DNA of 64,000 bases from an uncultured Woeseia sp. (GTDB lineage Bacteria > Pseudomonadota > Gammaproteobacteria > Steroidobacterales > Woeseiaceae), in contig CALALV010000107.1 of the NCBI GenBank assembly GCA_937925605.1, forward strand, positions 1 to 64,000. The letters run 5' to 3'. The notes under the pieces are model-generated. The model did no database searches. It was given only the letters and a program-made list of their open reading frames with translations, and was not told the origin of the DNA. The position numbers and the translations under genes are program-made. Shown in pieces: positions 15,783 to 26,608 of this stretch (position 1 is its first letter; every line of letters begins with the position of its first letter).

Positions 15783-16693
15783 AGCCCGACTTCGTCATCG
15801 GCGGCGCGCCGCGCTGCGGCACGACCTGGCTCGCGCGCAACCTCGGCGAGCACCCGGGCATCTACGTCGCGCGCGGCGCGGAAGCCTGGGCCGCGGGCGA
15901 CCTGCACTTTTTCGACGTCAACAACCCCGCGGGGCGGGAGAACCACGCGCGCGGCACGGACTGGTACTTCGCTCGCTTCGACGCGGCCGCGCCCGGGCAG
16001 AAGGCCGGCGAGAAGACCGCGGACTACCTCTGCGATCCGGACGCCGCGCGCCTGCTCGCCGATACGCTCGGCACCGTCCGGCTGATCTTCCTGCTGCGCC
16101 ACCCGGCGGAGCGCGCGTGGTCGCACTACTGGCATTCGCGGCACCGGCTGCCGCCGGCGCTCGGCTTCGACGAAATCGTCGCCGCCGGCCGTGACCCGGG
16201 CGACGTCCGGGTGCTGTCGGCGGGCTACTACCACGAGCACCTGTCGCGCTTCCTCGCGCTGTTCCCGCGCGAGGCGCTGCACGTCGTGCTTCAGGAAGAC
16301 CTGCGCGCCGACCCGCTCCGGGAACTGCGCGCGGTCTGCGCGTTCCTCGGCGTGGACCCGGCCTTCGACTTCCCCCTGGCGGGCACGCGCATCAACGCGG
16401 CGTCGGCGAGCCGCGTGTCGGCCGCTACCGCGCGCGCGGGCCGTTGGCTGCGGCGGCAGAGTCCCGGGCTGTACGGCTGGCTCATCGACGGACCGCTGTC
16501 GGCACCGCTGCACCGCATGATCCGGGCCGCGCGCGGCAAGACCGAGACGGCAGCGGACGAGACCCGCCCCGCGGCCGGCTACCCGGCGCTCGATGCCGCC
16601 GCGCGGCGCGCGCTGATGCGGCTGTACCGCGACGACACGCGCAAGCTCGGCGAGTGGCTCGGGCGCGACCTGTCGGCCGCCTGGCCGGACTAG
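15779..16693 (+). CDS. Sulfotransferase (PAPS-dependent, Sulfotransfer_1 type)
   Basis: The 304-aa protein starts at a GTG that overlaps the upstream stop by 4 nt. Residues 5-18 are the PAPS 5'-phosphosulfate loop (FVIGGAPRCGTTWLAR). The 3'-phosphate-binding region is FLLRHPAERAWSHYWH near residue 100. It would transfer sulfate to a glycan or lipid, and the operon with a deacetylase and a flippase-like protein supports a glycan. It ends 41 nt before a convergent second sulfotransferase gene. A weak hairpin with TTTT at about 16697-16724 could terminate the operon. Confidence 0.85.
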   Translation: MKPDFVIGGAPRCGTTWLARNLGEHPGIYVARGAEAWAAGDLHFFDVNNPAGRENHARGTDWYFARFDAAAPGQKAGEKTADYLCDPDAARLLADTLGTVRLIFLLRHPAERAWSHYWHSRHRLPPALGFDEIVAAGRDPGDVRVLSAGYYHEHLSRFLALFPREALHVVLQEDLRADPLRELRAVCAFLGVDPAFDFPLAGTRINAASASRVSAATARAGRWLRRQSPGLYGWLIDGPLSAPLHRMIRAARGKTETAADETRPAAGYPALDAAARRALMRLYRDDTRKLGEWLGRDLSAAWPD

Positions 16694-16734
16694 CAGGCCG
16701 TGGAAAAAACCGTGGACGGCTTTTCAGCAGCCCG

Positions 16735-17427
16735 CTAGCGCGGCTGCGGTGGCGGGTAGCCGAACAGCTCGTAGTCCCTGCGGTACAGCGTCATGACCCG
16801 GGCGAGCCCCTGCGGCGACAGGCCGAGCCGATCGCGGCCGCGGCGGGTCACGTTGACCCGCGGCAGCGTCGGATCGAGTCCGAGGCGTGCGGCGACGTGC
16901 CGGAAATCCTCGTCGAGGCTCTCGTAGCGCAGTATGCGCAGCGCTGCGGGCAGCCTGCCGTCGGCGCCGAGCAGGTAGTCGGCCTGCGGCTTGAACTTGC
17001 GCGAGCCGAAGACCTCGGCGTTCGGCAGCACGTTGCAGACGAAGGCATCGAAATCGGGCTGCGGGTCCAGCCAGCGGCGCTTGAGTTCCCGGTCGTCGCG
17101 CGAACCGTTGCCGCCGCGGTCGAGGTAGGCGTACGAGGAGCGCAGCCGCTCCAGCGGTTCGCGGACCACCGTGAACACGAAATAGTCGCGCAGGCGCTCG
17201 CCGATCAGGTCTTCGTAGTCGCGGTACGCCAAGTGGCCGGCGCCGCGGACGCCGGTCACCCGGCCCCGCGACTTGGCCCCGGTCGTCGGGATATGCACGA
17301 AGACGAACCGCCGCCGGTCGAACACGCGCGGATAGGGGCCGCGCAGCACGCGCTCGAGGCCGCCGCGCAGCGGTCTCGGTACCAGCGTGGTGTAGACCCC
17401 CCTCAGGTAACCCGGAAGTTCCGGCAT
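16735..17427 (-). CDS. Sulfotransferase family 2-like protein
   Basis: This 230-aa protein has FVFVHIPTTGAKSRGRV near residue 40, which corresponds to the HIPKTGGTS phosphosulfate loop of the Sulfotransfer_2 family. FTVVREPLERLRSSY near residue 88 is the 3'-phosphate loop. The usual lysine of the P-loop is threonine and the usual glycine-threonine is alanine-lysine, so activity is not assured. The rest (LRYESLDEDFRHV) fits the family. It is convergent with the previous sulfotransferase and lies upstream of no obvious partner. Confidence 0.7.
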   Translation of the reverse strand: MPELPGYLRGVYTTLVPRPLRGGLERVLRGPYPRVFDRRRFVFVHIPTTGAKSRGRVTGVRGAGHLAYRDYEDLIGERLRDYFVFTVVREPLERLRSSYAYLDRGGNGSRDDRELKRRWLDPQPDFDAFVCNVLPNAEVFGSRKFKPQADYLLGADGRLPAALRILRYESLDEDFRHVAARLGLDPTLPRVNVTRRGRDRLGLSPQGLARVMTLYRRDYELFGYPPPQPR

Positions 17428-17547
17428 GCTCCCGCCGCTCGTCTGTGCCGGGCACAGTGTACAGCGGCGGGCCGTACCGATCCCGGCCCGCCGGTCGTCG
17501 CGGCGCTTGATGCCCGCCGGCCGAGGCCGCAGAATCCACCCCCGGAC

Positions 17548-17623
17548 GGGCGATTAGCTCAGTTGGGAGAGCGCCGCATTCACATTGCGGAGGTCACTGG
17601 TTCGAGACCGGTATCGCCCACCA
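17548..17623 (+). tRNA. tRNA-Val (anticodon CAC)
   Basis: The 76-nt cloverleaf has a perfect 7-bp acceptor stem (GGGCGAT/ATCGCCC), a D arm starting GCTC, an anticodon stem CCGCA/TGCGG with loop TTCACAT, a T arm with TTCGAGA and an encoded CCA. The loop gives anticodon CAC, which reads GUG valine codons. Confidence 0.95.
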
Positions 17624-17636
17624 CCCACAAAAAATC

Positions 17637-17712
<76 letters not shown>

Positions 17713-17731
17713 CCAAGCGGGGGAAGGCCGC

Positions 17732-18835
17732 ATGAAGCGCCGCTACAAGATACTCGGCGGCCTCGCCGCCGTCCTCGCCGTGCTGTTGCTGGCGCTCGGG
17801 CTCGTGCTCAGCCACGAGGGCGAGTGCCGGCCGGCGCCCGTCGTCGCCGACGGCGCGGCCACGATGCGCGCGGTGATCCACCGCTGTTACGGCGGCACCG
17901 AGGTGCTCGAGCTCGTCACGGTCGAGAAACCGGTGCCGGCCGCGGACCGCGTCCTGGTGCGCGTGCGCGCCTCGGCGGTCAATCCCTACGACTGGCATTT
18001 CCTGACCGGCTCGCCCTACCTGATGCGCCTCGAGATCGGCATCGGCGCGCCCGCCGACGGCCGCGTCGGCGTCGACTTCGCGGGCACGGTCGAGGCCGTC
18101 GGCAGCGCGGTCACGACGTTCGCGCCGGGCGACCGCGTGTTCGGCGGCGCGAGCGGCGCCTTCGCCGAGTACGTCACGGTGCGCCAGGACGGCTCGATCG
18201 CAAAGATTCCGGAGGGCGTCGGCTTCGAGGATGCCGCCACGGTCGGCATCGCGGGCATTACCGCGCTGCAGGCGCTGCGGGACCATGCCGGCGTCGAGCC
18301 GGGCGACCGCGTGCTGATCAACGGTGCCTCCGGGGGCGTCGGCAGCTTCGCCGTGCAGATGGCGAAGGCCCTGGGCGCCGAGGTGACCGGGGTCGCGAGC
18401 GCACGGCACCTCGAGACCCTGCGCGCGCTCGGCGCGGACCACGTCATCGACTACCGCGAGCAGCGCTACATCGACAGCGACGAGCGCTGGGACGCGGTCA
18501 TCGACAACGTCGGCAATTTCTCGCCGCGCCAGGTCGCCGGGGTGCTCGAGGACGACGGCGTGCTGGTGCTGGTCGGCGGCCCGAAGGGCGACTGGGTCGC
18601 GCCGTTCGTACGGCCGGTCCAGGCGATGCTGTGGTCGCCGTTCACGAAGCCGCGGCTCGGCATGATGCTTGGAGATATGCGCCAGGCCGACTTCGAGATC
18701 ATCGGCGAAATGCTGGCCGACGGCCGGGTGCGCGCGGTCATCGACGAGCGCTTCCCCCTCGCGCAGGCCGCGGCCGCAATCGAGCGCTGGCAGAACGGCG
18801 ACGGCGCGGGCAAGGTCATCGTGACCGTGCCCTGA
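17732..18835 (+). CDS. MDR-family NAD(P)-dependent oxidoreductase with N-terminal membrane anchor
   Basis: The 367-aa protein has an N-terminal hydrophobic segment (about residues 5-27), then a medium-chain dehydrogenase/reductase fold: AVNPYDWHFLTG, GVDFAGTVEAVG, and the Rossmann motif INGASGGVGSFAVQMAK near residue 205. The zinc-ligand cysteines of alcohol dehydrogenases are absent, so it is of the quinone-oxidoreductase/zeta-crystallin type. The membrane anchor is unusual for this family. The ATG at 17732 follows GGGGAAGG closely. The substrate is unknown. Confidence 0.8.
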   Translation: MKRRYKILGGLAAVLAVLLLALGLVLSHEGECRPAPVVADGAATMRAVIHRCYGGTEVLELVTVEKPVPAADRVLVRVRASAVNPYDWHFLTGSPYLMRLEIGIGAPADGRVGVDFAGTVEAVGSAVTTFAPGDRVFGGASGAFAEYVTVRQDGSIAKIPEGVGFEDAATVGIAGITALQALRDHAGVEPGDRVLINGASGGVGSFAVQMAKALGAEVTGVASARHLETLRALGADHVIDYREQRYIDSDERWDAVIDNVGNFSPRQVAGVLEDDGVLVLVGGPKGDWVAPFVRPVQAMLWSPFTKPRLGMMLGDMRQADFEIIGEMLADGRVRAVIDERFPLAQAAAAIERWQNGDGAGKVIVTVP

Positions 18836-18968
18836 CGCCGGCCGGCAGTCGTCCTTGAATTTTACTTCGTTCCCGTTTCACTCCGTGGGGCGCGCAGTCG
18901 TCCGGCAGTCCGCACGATTAGCATGCACTCCGGAACGTCCCGGTGCCCGACCAAGGAACCCGATCCCG

Positions 18969-21002
18969 ATGAGCATTTCCACGAAGCGGCCGATCCGGCG
19001 CGTCATCGCGCTGCTCTCCTTCACCTTTTTCGCTGCTGCGGCGATCGCCTCCGGCCCCGGCCGGCCGCTGGCGATCGACGACCTGCTGGCGCTGGTCGAC
19101 GTCTCGGACCCGCAGCTGAGCCCGGACGGCCGCTGGGTCGCCTACGTCGTCGAAGAAGTCGATGAGGAGCGCGACGAGAGCGTGAGCAGCATCCGCGTCG
19201 TCGCGACCGACGGCAGCGAGACCCGGCAGATGACCTCGGCCGAGCGCTCGGCGACGACGCCGCGCTGGAGCCCCGACGGTCGCTGGCTCGCTTTCCTCGC
19301 GACGAAAGCCGGCGACGACGAGGCCACGCCACAGGTCTGGACCCTCGACACGCGCGGCGGCGAGGCGCAGGCCTGGACCGACGTCGAGCAGGGCGTCAGC
19401 GACTACGGCTGGGCGCCCGCGGGCGAGCGCATGTGGCTGCTGATCAAGGACATGAACGCGGCCGAACTCGAGGAAAAGCGCGCGAAGGCAGCGGGCGAGG
19501 AGCCGAAACCGCTGCCCTGGGTCATCGACCGGCTGCAGTTCAAGCGCGACGGCGTGACCTATCTCGACCGCAGCCGCACGCACGTCTACGTGGTGGACGG
19601 CCGGGGCGCCGAGCCGCGCCAGCTGACCTTCGGCGACTTCGACGACAGCGAGCCGGCCTGGCGGCCGGACGGCGGGGCGATCGTCTTCGTCAGCAACCGC
19701 ACTGCCGAGCCGGACGCGAACGAGAACAGCGACCTGTGGCTCGTCGACGTCGAGGCCGCGGAGCCCGTGCCCGTGAAGCTGACGGACAACCCGGGCGCCG
19801 ACTATTCGCCGGCCTGGAGCCCGGACGGCCGGCAGCTGGCATACGTCACGGTGACCGAGCCGCGGCTGATCTGGTACGCGACCAACCACCTGGCCGTCAT
19901 GGACGCCGACGGCTCGAACGCGCGGCTGCTCTCCGACGCGCTGGACCGCAACCTGGGTTCGCCGCACTTCGCGCCGGACGGGCGCTCAGTTCTCGTGAGC
20001 CTCGAGGACAGCGCGGAACAACAGCTCGCGCGGGTCCGCCTGCGCGACGGCGCGCTGACGCGCCTCGTCGCCGGGGACCTCGCGATCGGCGACTTCGACC
20101 TGCACGCGGACGGCCGGGTCGCGCTGACGCTGTCCGCGCCACACCTGCCGGCCGAGGTCTTCCTGTACGACGGCCGCACGCATCGCCAGCTCACGCGCAG
20201 CAACGAGAACGTGCTGAACGCGGTCGCGCTCGGCGCGGTGCGCAACGTGACCTACCCGAGCGCGGACGGCACGGAGATCGAGGGCTTCATCGTCACGCCG
20301 CCCGACTACGTCGAGGGCCGCCGCTACCCGACGCTGCTGCGCATCCACGGCGGGCCGGTGTCGCAGTACGACTTCTCGTTCAGCGCCGAGGCGCAGCTGT
20401 TCGCCGCGCACGGCTACGTCGTCGTCATGGCCAATCCGCGCGGCTCGAGCGGCTACGGGCAGGAGTTTTCGGCGGTGCTGTTCGCGGACTGGGGCAACAA
20501 GGACTTCGAGGACGTGCTGGCGCTAGTCGACTACGCGATCGAGGAAGGCTACGCGGACCCGGAGCGGCTCGGCGTCGGCGGCTGGTCCTACGGCGGCATA
20601 CTGACGAACTACGTGATCACGAAATCGGACCGCTTCGAGGGCGCGATCACGGGCGCGAGCGAGGTGCTGTACGTTGCGAACTACGGCCACGACCACTACC
20701 AGCTGCAGTGGGAGAAGGAACTCGGCCTGCCGTGGGAGAACCGCGAGGCCTGGGAGCGTATCTCGCCGTTCAACGACGTCGACAAGGTCACGACGCCGAC
20801 GCTGGTCATCGGCGGCAAGGAAGACTGGAACGTGCCGATCAACAACTCCGAGCAGCTCTACCAGGCGCTGAAACGCCGCGGCATCGACACGCAGCTGGTC
20901 GTCTACCCGGACGAGTCACACGGCATCGCCCGGCCGAGCTTCATCCGCGATCGCTACCAGCGCTACCTCGACTGGTACGAGCGCACCGTGCGCGGGGACT
21001 GA
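18969..21002 (+). CDS. S9-family prolyl-oligopeptidase-like serine peptidase
   Basis: The 677-aa protein starts with a signal peptide ending near AAIASGPG. Residues about 30-420 form a beta-propeller with repeated WSPDG/RPDG/FAPDG blades, as in TolB/DPP-like proteins. The C-terminal alpha/beta hydrolase has S540 in GWSYGG, D619 in GGKEDWN and H651 in DESHGI, a complete triad in the right order. Such enzymes act in the periplasm as dipeptidyl or acylaminoacyl peptidases. The ATG at 18969 is chosen because the signal peptide starts there. Confidence 0.9.
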   Translation: MSISTKRPIRRVIALLSFTFFAAAAIASGPGRPLAIDDLLALVDVSDPQLSPDGRWVAYVVEEVDEERDESVSSIRVVATDGSETRQMTSAERSATTPRWSPDGRWLAFLATKAGDDEATPQVWTLDTRGGEAQAWTDVEQGVSDYGWAPAGERMWLLIKDMNAAELEEKRAKAAGEEPKPLPWVIDRLQFKRDGVTYLDRSRTHVYVVDGRGAEPRQLTFGDFDDSEPAWRPDGGAIVFVSNRTAEPDANENSDLWLVDVEAAEPVPVKLTDNPGADYSPAWSPDGRQLAYVTVTEPRLIWYATNHLAVMDADGSNARLLSDALDRNLGSPHFAPDGRSVLVSLEDSAEQQLARVRLRDGALTRLVAGDLAIGDFDLHADGRVALTLSAPHLPAEVFLYDGRTHRQLTRSNENVLNAVALGAVRNVTYPSADGTEIEGFIVTPPDYVEGRRYPTLLRIHGGPVSQYDFSFSAEAQLFAAHGYVVVMANPRGSSGYGQEFSAVLFADWGNKDFEDVLALVDYAIEEGYADPERLGVGGWSYGGILTNYVITKSDRFEGAITGASEVLYVANYGHDHYQLQWEKELGLPWENREAWERISPFNDVDKVTTPTLVIGGKEDWNVPINNSEQLYQALKRRGIDTQLVVYPDESHGIARPSFIRDRYQRYLDWYERTVRGD

Positions 21003-21003
21003 T

Positions 21004-23001
21004 TCAGCTGCCGAAACGCGCGAGGGTCGCCGGCCTGAGCGCCGCGGCCAGCGGCTCGAGTTCGGTCGCGAAGTGCCGCCAGTGGCCGATGCCCTTGCGG
21101 TAGATCGGCTGGCGCACCTGTTCACTGCTCGCCGTGCGGACCGGGCGCCGGTTCTCGAAGAAGCGCAGGCAGGCGTCCTCGAAGTCGAGGCCGCAGTGCT
21201 CCAGCAGCCGTCGTGTCCAGACCTCGGTGTCGGCGACGAGTTGCTCGTAGCGCACGCACAGCGCCTTGCCCGGCAGCACCGCGTCCCAGTGATCCATGAG
21301 TCGCAGGTAGCCGTTGTAGTAGCAGCCGATGTGTTCGAGTTTCGCGCTCCACGGGTGGCCGCCGGCGAAGTGCTGCTTGTACGCGGAGAAGCCGCAGTCC
21401 AGCGGGTGCCGGCGCGCGTCGATGACGATCGCTTGCGGCAGGATCATGTGGATTAGCCCGAGCTTGTCGAAATTGGTCGGCAGCTTGTCGATGAAGCAAG
21501 CGCAATCCGTGCGGTACATCGCCGTGTCGTCGAGGTAGGTCTGCCCGTAGGCGGCGAGCTCCCGCGGCGAGAACGAACGCATCGACGCCGGGTAGTCCAG
21601 TTTGCGCCGCCCGCCGTCGATCGTGATGCGCCGGACCAGGTTCGGCAGCGTCGCGAGTTCCATAGTGCCCTCTACCCGCGAGTGGCTGGCGAGTATCTGC
21701 TCGACCAGCGTTGAGCCCGCGCGCGGCAGGCCGACGATGAAGATCGGTCGCGGGCCTTCGGGCGCCGGTACGGCACGCGCAGCCAGCGTGTTCTCGTCGT
21801 ACGCCTCGATCAGCGCGTCGATGCCGCGCTCGAACGCGGCCGGGTCGAAGCCGGCGTCCGGTCGCAGCTCGTTCCCGCGGCGGTAACAGGCGAACGCGCG
21901 GTCCCACTCCTCGCGGTCCTCGTGCGCCTTGCCGAGCGCAAACGCGGCCTGCGCGCGTTGCTCGGGCCTGAGCGACCCGTCGTCGGCGACGGCCTGCATG
22001 GCCGCGACGTCGCCGTCGTCGAAGCGCAGCGTCTTCATGTCGGCCAGGGCCCACCAGCCCGCGCCGCTGCCGGGATCGAGCCGCAGGCTGTCGCGGTATG
22101 CCGCGATCGCGTCCTCGCGGCGGCCGAGGATCTTGAGCACGTGGCCGCGCAGCAGCTCGATGCTGGCGCGGGTCGGCGCATCGTCGCCGGCGAGCGCCAG
22201 CGCGCGGTCGTAGCTGTCGAGGCAGTCCGCGTAATGCCCGCAGTGGCCGTGAACCCGGCCGCGCACCAGCCACGCGCCGGCGGTGTCCGGGTCGAGCGCG
22301 GTCAGCGACCGGGCCTCGGCCAGCGCCGCGGCATAGCGGCCGGCCTCCTCGAGCGCGACGACGCGGGCCGCGCGCAGGTTCGCATCGGCCGGGAAGTACT
22401 CGAGCGCCCGCTCGAGGATAGCCGCGCCTTCCTCGTGTGCGCCGACGCGCGCGGCGAGCTGGGCGAGCGTGTAGGCTGCCTGCGGGTAGCCGGGCTGGCG
22501 CGTCAGCAGTTCGCGGCAGCGCCGCTCGGCCTCGGCGTAGCGCTCGGCCGACATCGCAGCCTGCACGTCGCGGAACGCGCCTGCGTGCGGGTCGACCTCG
22601 CGTGCCCGTGCGAAGGCCTCGCGCGCGCGCCCGTGTCTGCCTGCGCGGTACGCGACCCGGCTCAGGCTGTTCCAGCCCGGGTAGAAACGCGCGTCGATCG
22701 CGACCGCGCGCTCGAACGCGGCCAGCGCTCCCGCGTCGTCCCCGGTCGTCATCAGCGCAAAGCCGAGATCCGCCTGGGCGGCCGGCGAGTCCGGGCGCCG
22801 CGTCGCGCTGTCGCGCAGCACGGCCAGCGCCTCGTCGCTCCGGTCAGCGCGCAGCAGGGCCGAGCCGAGCAGGCTGGCCGCGACCTCGTCGTCCGGCGCG
22901 TCGCCGAGACGACGCTGCAGGCGCGACACGGCTTCGCCGGCGCGACCCTCGCGGATCAGGCCGGCCATCTCGCGGTAGAACGACGTGTCGCCTGCGGTCA
23001 T
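21004..23001 (-). CDS. TPR-repeat sulfotransferase
   Basis: The 665-aa protein is about 400 residues of tetratricopeptide-like helices (for example AQADLGFALMTTGDDAGALA and similar 34-residue units) followed by a sulfotransferase domain. The phosphosulfate loop is IFIVGLPRAGSTLVEQILAS near residue 420, and the 3'-phosphate region is near DARRHPLDCGFS. This fusion is common in sphingomonads, caulobacters and related gammaproteobacteria, often beside TonB-dependent receptors, as here. A terminator-like hairpin (23014-23049) lies between it and the receptor gene upstream, so transcription may be partly uncoupled. It is convergent with the S9 peptidase, with stops one base apart. Confidence 0.85.
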   Translation of the reverse strand: MTAGDTSFYREMAGLIREGRAGEAVSRLQRRLGDAPDDEVAASLLGSALLRADRSDEALAVLRDSATRRPDSPAAQADLGFALMTTGDDAGALAAFERAVAIDARFYPGWNSLSRVAYRAGRHGRAREAFARAREVDPHAGAFRDVQAAMSAERYAEAERRCRELLTRQPGYPQAAYTLAQLAARVGAHEEGAAILERALEYFPADANLRAARVVALEEAGRYAAALAEARSLTALDPDTAGAWLVRGRVHGHCGHYADCLDSYDRALALAGDDAPTRASIELLRGHVLKILGRREDAIAAYRDSLRLDPGSGAGWWALADMKTLRFDDGDVAAMQAVADDGSLRPEQRAQAAFALGKAHEDREEWDRAFACYRRGNELRPDAGFDPAAFERGIDALIEAYDENTLAARAVPAPEGPRPIFIVGLPRAGSTLVEQILASHSRVEGTMELATLPNLVRRITIDGGRRKLDYPASMRSFSPRELAAYGQTYLDDTAMYRTDCACFIDKLPTNFDKLGLIHMILPQAIVIDARRHPLDCGFSAYKQHFAGGHPWSAKLEHIGCYYNGYLRLMDHWDAVLPGKALCVRYEQLVADTEVWTRRLLEHCGLDFEDACLRFFENRRPVRTASSEQVRQPIYRKGIGHWRHFATELEPLAAALRPATLARFGS

Positions 23002-23013
23002 CGACGGGTCCGG

Positions 23014-23049
23014 AAACGAAAACGGCGGACCGGTAACCGGCCCGCCGTT
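23014..23049 (-). terminator. Intrinsic terminator-like hairpin after the TonB receptor gene
   Basis: AACGGCGG (23021-23028) pairs with CCGCCGTT (23042-23049) around an inner CCGG/CCGG pair. On the minus strand the hairpin is followed by a T-rich tract (tttcgttt). It sits just past the receptor gene's stop and before the TPR-sulfotransferase. Confidence 0.65.
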
Positions 23050-23073
23050 CGCGTGTGCGCTTCGCTTATGGCG

Positions 23074-25464
<2,391 letters not shown>

Positions 25465-25599
25465 CGTCTCCCCCTATTGAGCTTATAAGCTTCTGTTATA
25501 ACGGGAATTACCCGCAGTTCGATCCGAATTTAAGCCGCCTGCCCGGCGCTGTCCACGACTATTTCATGACCTGCACCGGACGGCCCCGGGCGGCGCAGC

Positions 25600-25633
25600 A
25601 AAAGGCCCGGCCCGCGGGGCCGCGGGCCGGGCC
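25600..25633 (-). terminator. Intrinsic terminator of the rhodanese-DoxX operon
   Basis: A 14-bp perfect stem, 25604-25617 with 25620-25633, is followed on the minus strand by TTTT at 25603-25600. It lies 14 nt after the DoxX stop. Confidence 0.75.
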
Positions 25634-25647
25634 GGCAGGGCGCGGGC

Positions 25648-26097
25648 TCAGTGAGAGCGGGCCGCCTGCAGGGGCTTCGATCGCAGCCGACCGGCGAGCT
25701 GCAGGCGTGCGCCCAGGCTCAGCGCGCCGTCGCCCAGCAGCACCTGCACGATGGCGAGCACGAGCAGGAAAAGCGGGTACTCCCAGCCGCCGCCTTCGTT
25801 CGAGAACACCCAGCCGTGGCCGGCATGCGCCCAGACGGCGCCGGCCAGGATCGGGCTCAGTGCGGCGGCGACCCAGCGGCTCGCGACGCCGGCGATCAGC
25901 AACAGTCCGCCCAGCAGTTCCGCCCAGAACACGATGTAGGCGAGGATGCCCGGCAGGCCGATCGACTCGAAGTAGCCGGCGGTGCCGGCGAGCGAGTACA
26001 CGCGGTATTTCAGTATGAAGCTGTGCGCCACGAACATGATGCCGAGCGAGATGCGCAGCAGCGCGGTGGCGTACATGACGCGGGATGTCTGGTCCAT
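25648..26097 (-). CDS. DoxX-family membrane protein
   Basis: The 149-aa protein has four hydrophobic helices: LRISLGIMFVAHSF, YIVFWAELLGGLLLIAG, AALSPILAGAVWAH and FLLVLAIVQVLLG. This is the DoxX/YphA pattern, related to the small subunit of the archaeal thiosulfate:quinone oxidoreductase. The ATG at 26097 follows GAGGAGAA and lies 10 nt after the rhodanese stop, so the two genes are one operon. A terminator follows. With the rhodanese it may act in sulfur-compound handling or membrane redox; that is inferred from the pairing. Confidence 0.8.
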   Translation of the reverse strand: MDQTSRVMYATALLRISLGIMFVAHSFILKYRVYSLAGTAGYFESIGLPGILAYIVFWAELLGGLLLIAGVASRWVAAALSPILAGAVWAHAGHGWVFSNEGGGWEYPLFLLVLAIVQVLLGDGALSLGARLQLAGRLRSKPLQAARSH

Positions 26098-26107
26098 GGG
26101 ATTCTCC

Positions 26108-26494
26108 TCAGGCGAGCTTCGCCGGCTTTTCGACGGCGTAGCCATTGGCAAGCCAGGTGTCCCAGCCACCCTCGACCTCGACGACGCGGTAGCCCTGCGC
26201 CACGAGTTCGAGCGCGGCCTCGGCGGCGAGGTGGCAGGTCGGGTTGTAGCAGTACAGGTACAGCGTGGCGTCCTTGTTCAGGCCTTTCGGCTCGCGCCAC
26301 TTTCCTTTCGGCAAGTTGATCGCGCCCGGCACGTGCCCGGCGGCGTAGTCGGACGGGTAGCGGACGTCGACGACCTGGTAAGTCGACGGGTCGGTCCGGC
26401 CGGTGACCAGGACCTCGAGTTCGTGCGAGCCGGTCGTAAAGCCCGTGCGGGCGCGGAAGTAGTCGCGGGCCCGGGCAAAGTCGTAGTGCGTCAT
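26108..26494 (-). CDS. Rhodanese-like domain protein
   Basis: This 128-aa protein is a single rhodanese domain: VVDVRYPSDYAAGHVPGAINLP with the DxR and GHxPGA motifs, then YCYNPTCHLAAEAALEL carrying the active-site-region cysteines, and VEGGWDTW near the end. The loop CYNPTC differs from the CxxGxR of classical rhodaneses, so sulfur transfer to cyanide is uncertain. It starts at the ATG at 26494 after gaggaga and precedes DoxX. A divergent LysR regulator with a clear operator between them probably controls it. Confidence 0.85.
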   Translation of the reverse strand: MTHYDFARARDYFRARTGFTTGSHELEVLVTGRTDPSTYQVVDVRYPSDYAAGHVPGAINLPKGKWREPKGLNKDATLYLYCYNPTCHLAAEAALELVAQGYRVVEVEGGWDTWLANGYAVEKPAKLA

Positions 26495-26579
26495 GTCGGT
26501 CTCCTCGGATGGCGGTATTGCCACGGGATCCAGCGTATGGGTTTCTTTTCGATTGATAATCGGCCTACCAGGAAATAGA

Positions 26580-26599
26580 TTGTTTCCTTTCGGAAACAA
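26580..26599. promoter_or_regulatory. LysR-type operator palindrome
   Basis: TTGTTTCC (26580-26587) and GGAAACAA (26592-26599) form a perfect 8-bp inverted repeat with a 4-nt spacer. It lies in the divergent gap 10 nt before the LysR start codon and contains a T-N11-A core. It would serve autorepression and control of the rhodanese-DoxX operon. Confidence 0.7.
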
Positions 26600-26608
26600 C
26601 GGGGCCGC

